A DNA stretch of 64,000 bases from Blepharisma stoltei. Taxonomy: Eukaryota; Ciliophora; Heterotrichea; Heterotrichida; Blepharismidae. Under the pieces are notes generated by a model. It saw only the letters and a program-made list of their open reading frames with translations, had not been told where the DNA came from and did no database searches. The position numbers and the translations under genes are program-made. Below are positions 33,475-41,946 of the stretch, piece after piece. The DNA is taken from positions 992,001 through 1,056,000 of the forward strand of contig CAJZBQ010000020.1 in the NCBI GenBank assembly GCA_914767885.1, written 5' to 3'. Every line of letters begins with the position of its first letter. Within the stretch, counting starts at the first letter, position 1.

Positions 33475-33940
33475 ATGGAATCTGGACAGTTATCAAATGT
33501 TGAACCTAAAAAGTCTGCTTTAGAAGAAAGGGCTGAAGTGCAAAGCAGAATCGCAGACTCAATATCAGAATTCAAAAGCACTTTGGAAAGCATGAAAAAA
33601 TGCAGAGCTGAAAGCCAAGAAGAAAAGCAAAGGAAATTAGAAGAAAAGAAAAAGCAAAAAAGAACACAAAAACTTTTTGCCACGAAAATTGATGGCTTGA
33701 AGAAAAAGAAAGATTTTCTGGGAACTGTAGCATCACAGTAAGGATAAATTAGGGAAATATTTTCAAAGACAACGTTTTTGGAGCATGGACCGCTATTTAC
33801 AGCACATGAAAAAGATATGATTACTTCGCCTGTAAAAATTTGGGAAAAAGGACATACATGGGTTCCTACTGATGATGTAAGCTAATATGTAGCGGCATGT
33901 ATATTTTGAAACAACTTTAAGGGCAAAAGAAGGAAAATAG
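33475..33940 (+). CDS. Small coiled-coil protein with two micro-introns
   Basis: ATG 33475; introns at 33738-33752 (15 nt) and 33877-33892 (16 nt); TAG at 33938-33940. Residues 1-88 form a Lys/Glu-rich coiled coil, then a short folded part GPLFTAHEKDMITSPVKIW, GHTWVPTDDRHVYFETT. Both introns open the frame past stops, which supports a real gene rather than noise. The family is not recognised. Confidence 0.7.
33738..33752 (+). other. 15-nt intron
   Basis: GTAAGGATAAATTAG. It begins at the GTAA of an in-frame stop; removal opens 45 further codons. Confidence 0.75.
33877..33892 (+). other. 16-nt intron
   Basis: GTAAGCTAATATGTAG, the only 16-nt case seen here. It contains an in-frame TAA; removal gives PTDDRHVYFETTLRAKEGK then TAG. 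Confidence 0.7.
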
Positions 33941-34447
33941 TTCGTGATGTTCGTTAATAACTTAACAATAAATTAAATATATTTAGTTTTCATCGATATA
34001 TAGACCGAAAACAAAATAAATAGGAAAAATATTATTATCTTGCATGATTAAAAAGCAATTATTTTATATACTAATTGCCCTACACACCGGGAATTGAACC
34101 CACGTGTGGGGCCATTTTTGGTGTGTGTAGAGCATAGACTTCCACGCACCAAAAATGGCCCACACGTGGGTTCAATTCCTATATACAATTAAAAAATAAA
34201 TAATCAATTATAAATTGCAATAATTAGACTTATTTCTTAATCTCTTATCTTTAATCAAAGATCTATCAAAGCTCGTAAAAAGATGGGGTTAAAAGCCTTA
34301 TAAAATATTACTATAAAATAAAATATATGATTTTTATAGATTGAAGGTATTTTTTAATTTATTATATAAATTAAGGGTTAATGAAAATAGAGCCAAACTT
34401 ATTTTTATATCTATTTCACTATAATATGATAAGATTTTAATATCTTA
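33941..34447. other. Intergenic region with a palindrome
   Basis: AT-rich stretch between two plus-strand genes holding palindrome P2 (34073-34190). Nothing else supports a gene. Confidence 0.5.
34073..34190. repeat. Palindrome P2 with CACGTG cores
   Basis: Arms GGAATTGAACCCACGTGTGG (34089 onward) and the inverse ending at 34179 flank a ~24-base loop. Arms are about 34 bp and nearly perfect. It is the smallest of the four CACGTG palindromes between 32 and 38 kb. Confidence 0.85.
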
Positions 34448-34831
34448 CTCCCCCCCCCTCCGTGAGTGAACAAAAAAATTTTGTTCACTCACGGAGGGGG
34501 GTTTTTTTTTTTTTTTTTAAAAAAAATTTATATATAAATTTTATAAAACATTTTTTTTTTTCGAAATTTAAAAAAATCCTAATTCGCAAAAATTGGAAAG
34601 CAAATATTAATTTAATATATAAAATTTATGTTTTAAAAAGCAATTCATTTAAAATTAAACAGAATTAGCTCTAGATTTCATTATACTAATTATCATTTAT
34701 ATATCAAAATTTTTTTTCCATAAAAAATTTTTCTATTAAAAAAATTTTTGTTCACTCACGGAGGGTGGGTTTTTTGGGCAAAAAATAGCGATTTTTCTAA
34801 TGGTTTTGCTCACTCACGGAGGGGGGGGGAG
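34448..34831. mobile_element. MITE family A, intergenic (TTA flanks)
   Basis: Left hairpin, right spaced pair of inverse copies, TTA 34445-34447 and 34832-34834. Intact, with long C and G runs. Lies ~65 bp upstream of the ankyrin gene start, in its probable promoter. Confidence 0.92.
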
Positions 34832-34896
34832 TTATATAAAAGCAATTGATTTTTGACACATTTTCGATTGTTTGCTTCCATTGATAATAAATCAAA

Positions 34897-36621
34897 ATGG
34901 GAAATAAAAATGTAAAAGCCAAAGAATTAGTGTATGAACTCTGCAAAAATGACATAACGTCTCTAAGTGTCACATTGAAAACCTTTAAATCTTTAGATTT
35001 TTTACTTGATATTCCAAGTGATTTGAGAGAAAAATTTAAGATTCCTTATCATTGGCAGAAAAAAAAAAATGGTGGCGTTAACGGAATCCGAGGTGCACCC
35101 CTTTATGGAGCAGGCATAGTCTGATCACTGCTTTGGATCGGGGTTTAGGATATCCTGATAAAGCTGAAAACAGGGCCTCTGTACCTTTTCAAAAAGACTT
35201 CAGTTTGGAGATGCTTGCAGAAGAGTGAACCTTGCTTCTCCCCTCTACAGATGGCAGCTCTGACCTAGGGAGCTGATCCCTTGGATAGGTGGTTTAGATC
35301 GAAAAACCAAAATAACAGCTCTCCATTTGCATCTTTTGTCTCATGGGGCGATGGAGACAGCTATTATGGAGCCAAAACAAGGGTAAAGACTCGCTTACGG
35401 CTAGCTTAATCGTTTAATTAATCATTATTATTGGCACCCATCTCCTCTGCACTTGATTTGCTATTTTAAAAACTATGATTTGCTAGAATTTGTATTTGAA
35501 GCATTCGAGCATATTGATTTAAATATCCAAGACAACAATGGCTACACACCATTGATGAGTTCTATTCGAAAAGAAGACATACTTAATTTCAGTAAATATA
35601 AAATTTCTCTGGTTGCCGTTATTCTATTTTTAAATAGAAAATAGGACAGCGACTAGTCAGTAGAAATATTTATATCCACTGTTATCAGGCATATATATAT
35701 TTTTGTGAAAGGCTGCTACTCCACAAGATATCAATTAAAATTAAAAAAAAAATTATTATTTTGTCTATTGTTCTATCGTTAGTTGCTTAAATTGGAACAT
35801 TGCAATCTGCATGTGTAATCTTTATCCACGTGTGAAAAGATGATTCCACATGTGAAGCCCTTTTGATTTCACATGTGGAATCATCTTTTTACACGTGGAA
35901 AAGATTCCACATGTAGGTTGCAATGTTTCAATTTAAGCAACTAATAATATTAATAAATTAAATAATTATAAAAAAATTTTGCTATTAATAATTATAATTA
36001 AAAAATTAAATTTGCTCCTCATAAATTGAGAAGTTAGAATACGGAGCATTGCATACTACCAATAACCAATTTGACAATGGAGATTCTCCTTTGCACTATG
36101 CATGCGACATTGGCAATATAAATATCGTTAAATTACTTCTTGACTATGGAGCAATCATAGATATCCCAAATGCCTTAAAAATTACACCTCTCATGTACGC
36201 AGTCCAAAAAGAGCACTGAAAACTTGTCAAAGTTTTGTTATCATATAAATCAGATCCAACTATTAAAGACATTTACGGAGATACAGCGTTGCATTGGGCA
36301 ATTAAAAAAAAGGCCAAAAAAGCAATTATTGACGAACTGATACGAGGCAGAGATCTAACTGAATTACTATATGATAAAAACGAAGAAGGCATTACTTTGC
36401 TCCAGTTATGAAGAATAAACATGCCCAATGAAGATCCATTATTTTTAAACCAATCAAATACCTCAGAAACAGTTACTGATCGAACTGCATCATTTGAGAA
36501 GTTTGAAGAAGAAAATCCCATTGTGCTTGAGCCAGTTCAAAAGCCAAATATTGTATTGAAAAGTGTTGGAAAAATTATTGATTTTTTTATTACTGATGAA
36601 TTATCATGGACAAATAATTAA
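34897..36621 (+). CDS. Ankyrin-repeat protein
   Basis: ATG 34897 (MGNKNVKAK, with a Gly-2 that might be myristoylated) to TAA 36619-36621. A retroposon insert (35058-35424) is bridged exactly by its target duplication, giving KIPYHWHPSPLHLICYF. Ankyrin repeats then follow: DNNGYTPLMSS, NGDSPLHYACDIGNINIVKLLLDYGA, KITPLMYAVQKEHWKLVKVLLSY (W from TGA), YGDTALHWAIKKKAK. A second insert between about 35590 and 36048 contains palindrome P3; its exact borders cannot be fixed from the frame. Protein-interaction role, partner unknown. Confidence 0.82.
35058..35424 (+). mobile_element. Retroposon-like insert R1 with 12-bp target duplication
   Basis: GC-richer insert of 367 bp beginning with an A-tract and ATGGTGGCGTTAACGG. 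It is flanked by TTATCATTGGCA (35046-35057) and TTATTATTGGCA (35425-35436), one mismatch. Removing the insert and one duplicate restores the ankyrin protein in frame. It has no terminal inverted repeat and no long open frame, which suggests a SINE-like or truncated LINE-derived element. Confidence 0.85.
35780..35943. repeat. Palindrome P3, TA-bounded, 164 bp
   Basis: Almost perfect palindrome: TAGTTGCTTAAATTGGAACATT... with its inverse ...AATGTTTCAATTTAAGCAACTA. It is bounded by TA at both ends and centred on ATCCACATG-type motifs with CACGTGTG cores. It lies inside the larger unresolved insert of the ankyrin gene. Confidence 0.85.
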
Positions 36622-36733
36622 GCGGAATATAAAAGCACAGTCAAAGTTTATAAGATTATTAAAATAATACTGAAATGAAATAAGATATAAGCAGCCTTTG
36701 AAAGGCTAATATATAATTTTCTCATATTTTTAA

Positions 36734-39240
36734 ATGTCAAAGTTAAGAATCGAAGTTGACTCTTATTCCGGGCCGAAATTATCACATTCCAACCTCAAAA
36801 TTAATACATCTTATTCTCCTACACAACAGGAAATTTTTTATTTTCCTTCTGGATCTTTAAGTTCACACAAAAATTCTGTCACTTATACAGAAGATGACCT
36901 GGAATCAAATACAGATACCCGTCAAGAACAAAGCCACAATGAAGAAGAAGCTTCTCAGGATTTATACCTAATGAATAAAAAGCGTATAAACTGACAAAAA
37001 TTATTATATTTGATATATAAAATAGAATAAAGGCTAGTATGAATGTTTTTATTCATTGTAATTTGTTATAAAACTTTATAACCTATCTTCCTCAAACCCC
37101 AGAAAATGAATATAAAGGCTTAATATTTGAAGCTGAAAATATGACTAAATGAGACCAAAATAGCATAAATCAAACTGACTGCATGATGCCAGCAAAAATA
37201 ATTAATGCAATGAGCACTGAAAATTGCTTAATCATTGACATTAAGACGTTGGATTACATAAAAATGGAGGCTGAAGCGCATCAGAACCTCTTTGATGCAA
37301 TTTTCTCAGCCTTATGGCCAAGGAAAATTGGGTGAGAAACCATCAGTCGAGATTCAGGCCCGATTAAGGTTTATAGCGCGCTTTCCCGAGGATGGCGCGG
37401 AATGGCGCCATCCTCGGGAAAGTCAACTAAGCATCCACACGGGAACTGGGAGTTCCACGTGTGGATGCCATTTTTGACATGTGGGATCCAAACTTCCACA
37501 TGTCAAAATGGCATCCACACGTGGAACTCCCAGTCCCCGTGTGGATGCCTTCCTGGCTTTCCCGAGGATGGCACCATTCCGCGCCATCCTCGGGAAAGCG
37601 CTATATGTATTCCGGTAGTTTTTGATTCGATTTCTATGGTTGGATAGGGTTGCCTACATATTCTTCGGGACTCTTAAGGTGGACCTTCACCGCGATACTA
37701 GGGGATGCAGTTTGGGCCTAGAATTGAGCATTTTACCTGCAACTACTGAGGTCAAGCACCAGCACCTACTAGGCTTCAGGCTTTCTTTCCTAGATCAAAC
37801 TCTTCTTCAATCGCCCAATGAAGAATCGCGAAGTCATAGTCCACCCACTCAACACTGAAGCCGAAAAGGCAAGGAGACAGCATTTCCAAAGCACGATACC
37901 TGGTATCTGGGCCCACAGAAGGAGCATGACGGTATTTCGGGGCAACTTGCCAGCAATCTCAACCGTTCAAGTATCCAGCAGGGAGTACCACAAAACGGAT
38001 GAGCCCACAAGAATTCTTTGTGACTGTATAACCCCTATTGCCCAAGCCCACCTATTAAATAAGTTTAAACCATTAAGCCGTTGCAAAATACAAAATTAAT
38101 AAAAGAAGAAAACGAAGCTTTGAAACAGTCATTAGATTTGTATAAATTTGAATGTGAAAGATATGCCAAAGAAAATTCCCAGCTTATTTGTGAAATCCAG
38201 CAAAATTCTAAAGATCTTCAAGATCTGTTGCAGGCGGAGAAAAAAATAAAGTATGAAATGAGTGGGGTTTTGGAGAGGAAAAAAGTTATGGAGGACGAGA
38301 TGATAAAAATTTTGGAGCTGGTTGAAGATGCTAGTGAAGATGAAGGAGTGACTCAAAGGAGCAAAATGGCAAGACCTGGAGTTCATTTATTTAATCATAT
38401 TTGCAGCAAATTAGAAATTATAAGGTCAAGGATGCACAGATATAGAGCGAAAACTGAGAAATTGCAGCATGATATATCCTCTATAACCATAAGCACATTT
38501 TTTAGTTTAAAATAAATACAAAAGCTAACATTTTGAATAATAAATTCAATTTAATGATTTTCAGCATAAACTTCCTGAACTCTACCATTAAAAATCTTGA
38601 AGAAAAACAAAAAAATTCAGACGAAAATTCCAATTTAGGAATAAAACTAGATTTAATTGAAAAGAAAAATGCTCTTCAAGACGACCAAATCGAAAGTTTG
38701 AAAAAGTCTATCAAAAATAAAGATATCTATATTTCACAATTAGAAACCCAAATAAAGCATCTTAAACTTGAATCCGAAAAAAATTGTTCTAGCAGGCTAT
38801 CACTTGCTACTGACGGATCATTAAATGGATATAGTGGCAAACAGGCCTTTGAAGAAGAGACTAGAAAGCTAGGGAAAAGAGCTAACAGTGTTGCCCCTGA
38901 ATCTGAAGAAAGCCTCCACACTGAACATTTCAACTACAATGATGTATTGAAAGATTTAAGAGAAATTACATCAAGAGCTTCTAGAGCATTAGATCAAAGC
39001 AATGTTATGAGAAAATCAAATTCGGTAAAAGCGTCTCATGCACATAGTGCTTCACCTTTTCTAAAATCAAAAGAGCCATCTCAAGCTAAGCCGCTGGCAA
39101 GAAAGCCAACTGAAGAACTCTCTAAAAAGTCATCTATTTCTTCAAAGCAGCTTGACTATGAAAGATTAAAAAGGAAATATGGGGGAATCTCTCCTTTTAG
39201 CCCAAGGCAGATGATAAGTAAAGGAAAATATGATGTGTAA
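36734..39240 (+). CDS. Coiled-coil protein of unknown function
   Basis: ATG 36734 to TAA 39238-39240 after removing 36987-37078, 37364-38072 and 38490-38566. The head is Ser/Thr/Glu-rich (~85 residues); a folded part LIIDIKTLDYIKMEAEAHQN, FSALWPRKIGWET follows (Trp from TGA twice in this region); then a coiled coil ENEALKQSLDLYKFECERY, EMIKILELVEDAS and, after the last insert, STIKNLEEKQKNSDEN. The tail is basic and Ser-rich ending KYGGISPFSPRQM. Likely a cytoskeletal or centrosomal component by composition, but no family is recognised. Confidence 0.72.
36987..37078. other. Short TA-bounded insert (IES), ~92 bp
   Basis: The frame runs to a stop in AT-rich DNA after KKRINWQKLLY. Cutting between TA 36987-36988 and TA 37079-37080 gives NKKRITYLPQTPENEY in frame. 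Both borders carry TATAA. Other TAs nearby would also keep the frame, so the left border is tentative. Confidence 0.6.
37364..38072. mobile_element. Composite insert: palindrome P4 plus GC-rich retroposon-like DNA (TTA flanks)
   Basis: Borders TTAAGGTTTATAG and TTTAAACCATTAAG form an imperfect short inverted repeat. Cutting at TTA 37364-37366 and TTA 38073-38075 gives SGPIKPLQNTKLIKEEN in frame. The left third is palindrome P4; the right part (about 37620-38065) is GC-richer and without terminal repeats, like the other retroposon inserts. Confidence 0.75.
37372..37608. repeat. Palindrome P4 with CACGTG cores
   Basis: Two-level palindrome. The outer arms contain CTTTCCCGAGGATGGCGCGG, which is itself followed by its own inverse, and the inner arms contain GAGTTCCACGTGTGGATGCC / GGCATCCACACGTGGAACTC. 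Ends read TATAGCGC and GCGCTATA. It lies inside the coding-region insert 37364-38072. Confidence 0.88.
38490..38566. other. Short TA-bounded insert (IES), 77 bp
   Basis: Cutting between TA 38490-38491 and TA 38567-38568 joins ISSITI to NFLNSTIKNLEEK in frame and continues the coiled coil; without it the frame ends at FFSLK-stop. Confidence 0.75.
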
Positions 39241-39411
39241 TTTAATTTTTTTATATTGAATATGCATATAATAATATATATAAAGATAATAATAATATTA
39301 ACTATACAATAATATACACAATTTTTAATAAATATTATTTAGGTAATATGACTTATGATATTATCTAAGATCACAAAGAATTAGCTTAAACTCAAATAAT
39401 TTACAATAAAA

Positions 39412-41921
39412 ATGAATAGAGAAGAGCGAAAGTCACATCGACGTATTCCACCCCCAATAATAGAAGCCCACGAAATTCAGCATGGCCAAGGCCAAGAAGC
39501 TGCTCCACTATATGCAGAAGACCCTATTTCTACTGAGCCTCACGATTTCCGAAATGAAATCCCAACATTGGAAGTCTCATTAGACGCCCAACGAACCCCT
39601 CAAAGGAGTGACCTTTCTCGAAACCCCCTCAGGTCTCACAATCCTCGTTACTCTTACGAACACAGCATTCAAAGTGACAGTGGCAGCATATGAGAAGACC
39701 CTCGAGCTCTGCAATTCGAAGTCAGAAAAAAGCGTAGAGAACTAGAAGAAGTCAAGCGACGCTGCATACAATCAGAAAGCGAACTACAAAACGAGCGTTT
39801 AAAATCAGCTTTACTAGAAGAGGAAAATGAAAATCTCAGGCGAGAAATCAGAAGAAAAGAAAGAGATAAAAGCGGAAATCAAAATACTGAAGGAGAAATA
39901 GAAAGACTAAAGGCAAATTTAGCAAATAAAATAAAAGAAATTGAATTAATCACAAAAGAACTTCAAAGTAGCAAAAATGAAAGGGAAAAGCTTAAAGAGC
40001 ATATAAGAGTGTCATGGCTAGATTTTGAAGCTTTTAAAAAACAAAGCGAAGAAAATGTGAGATTTATTTAGAGAGGAAGGCTGCAGCAGACTTTAGAAGA
40101 AGTTTCGGCTAACCAAAGATTTGGGTCTCAGAGTGAAGCGATTTCTCAGATTACGCAACAGAAAAATAAAATTGCGTCAGAACTGCAAAAAGCGGAGAAA
40201 AAGATCGGAGAGATGAAAAAAGTGATGGAAAATTTAGAGATAGGGAAAACTGAAGAAATGGAGAAAAAAGATAAAGAAATAAGGAAACTTAATGAGATTA
40301 TATCAAAACAAGAAGAAATTATGCTATGTACTAAGATTGAGAAGGAGGAGCTCAGCAGAAAAGTGAAAAATGAAAATAAAGAAACCCAAACTTTAGTAGA
40401 AAGACCTCCAGAGGTTATTTTGCCACCGAGTACTGAAGTGGAAGAATTAAAGCCTGAAAAAGTAGTGAAAATTCGTAGTGAAAATGCGCCAGATGCTGAA
40501 GAAATAAGAGAAAGCATAGTAGAAGAAATTTTACCTCCTGAGTCTGAAGAAATGAAATTCGAATTTTCGGCTCCTTCAGAAAATTATTTTGAAAGGATCA
40601 GCTATTCAGACCCTTTTATAGCTAGTAATAATGGAAATAAGAAAAAGAAAGAAAATACCTCACATCAGACTTTTCAGCCAATTTCTAACCTTTTTGGTAG
40701 TTTTTCAACTCCTTTTGAGGAAGATATAAACCCTGAAATAACAAGAATTCCGTCTCATGATGCAATTAAATCTGAGGAACCTGAAATCCAAACTTGGTTT
40801 CAGGAGGAAACTAAAGAAAATGAGAATGAAAAAATTATAGATAATCCTCAAGTGCATTTATTTGAGGAAAAGACTAATTCTGATTATTTTTTTAGTAATG
40901 GACCGGCTGATGTGACAGATTTCTTTAATAATGTCGACCAGCTTAACTCTTGTGAGCCTTCAACCCAGGCTCTTAATTCCTTACAACAAAGCAATAAACA
41001 AAACTGATTTAACCAAAATATTGAAGACATATTTGATCCTAAAATTAATGCATCCTCTAAAATTACTTCGGGGTCTCCTCAAAATCTATTTAACAATAGC
41101 CTAGAAAATTTATTTGACCCTGAGCCTCAGCCGCTATTAAATCAGAAAAATTTATTTGAAATCCAGCCTCAGCCGCCTAATCAAAAAAATTTATTTGAAA
41201 TAAAACCTCAGCCACCCCAAAATCAGAAAAATGTATTTGAAATAAATCCAGCTCAGAAAAAATTAGCCGAAGCATCTCAAAGCACAAAACAAGCTAATCA
41301 AAAAATGTTTGATGAAAACATAGAAAGTCTATTTAATTTAAACTCAAACCCATCAAGTTTCCCTCAATATAATCAAAATATTGAAAATAGATTTGAAATT
41401 CCCAAAGCTCACAAATCTTCTCAAAGTCAAATAATTACTAAAACTTCTAGCTTTATGCCTGAACCTCAAGAAAGTGCTGATTCCCCCTTCCGTGAGGAAC
41501 AAAAAAATTTTGTTCGCACAGGAGGGGGGTTAAATTTTTTTTTAAAAATCTATATATTAATTTTATGGTAAATTTTTTTTTCGAAATTTTAAAAAAATCC
41601 TAATTTTGGAAAGCAAATATTAATTTAATTTGTAAAATTTATGTTTTAAAATGCAATTTGTTTTAAAAAAAAAAAGAATTAGCTAGAAACTTCATTATAC
41701 TAATTATCACTTATATATTAAAATTTTTTTTTTTAATAGAAATTTTTTATATTAAAAAAATTTTTTGTTCGCGGAGTGGGTTTTTGGGCTAAAAATAGAG
41801 ATTTTTCTAACGGTTTTGTTCGCTCATGGAGGGGGGGAGTGAGGATTTTTTTTCTAATCTAACAAACAACAAAAATCCTGGCTTCGCCTATGGAGGCATC
41901 CCAAGCAGCTTATTTGATTAA
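39412..41921 (+). CDS. Coiled-coil protein with NLFE/DPF-type endocytic motifs
   Basis: ATG 39412 to TAA ~41919-41921, with a 15-nt intron (40057-40071) and a MITE (41481-41839). TGA is read as Trp in DSGSIWEDPR and NKQNWFNQN. Disordered head of ~100 residues, coiled coil of ~230 residues (VRKKRRELEEVKRRCIQ, EMEKKDKEIRKLNEIISK), then a Pro/Asn/Gln-rich tail with repeats: NLFEIQPQP, NLFEIKPQP, NVFEINP, NLFDPEPQP, DIFDP, SDPFIAS. Such x-(N/D)-L/P-F motifs are used by Eps15/epsin-type endocytic scaffolds. With the epsin-like gene at 23.9-25.6 kb this suggests coat-related function; that is inference. Confidence 0.72.
40057..40071 (+). other. 15-nt intron
   Basis: GTGAGATTTATTTAG. It contains an in-frame TAG; removal gives QSEENRGRLQQTLEE and continues the coiled coil. 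Confidence 0.85.
41481..41839. mobile_element. MITE family A (TGA flanks)
   Basis: Left hairpin (TTCCCCCTTCCGTGAGG and inverse), decayed inner right copy, right end CATGGAGGGGGGGAG. Flanks TGA 41478-41480 and 41840-41842. Deletion leaving one TGA gives PQESAEDFFSNLTNN in frame. There is no TA at either border. Confidence 0.92.
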
Positions 41922-41946
41922 TATATTTTTATGCTAATCAAAATAA

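Noticed and set aside
34089..34180. GGGTTCAATTCC-like sequence resembling a tRNA T-arm
   Set aside because: It is one arm of palindrome P2; no D-arm, anticodon stem or acceptor stem could be built around it.
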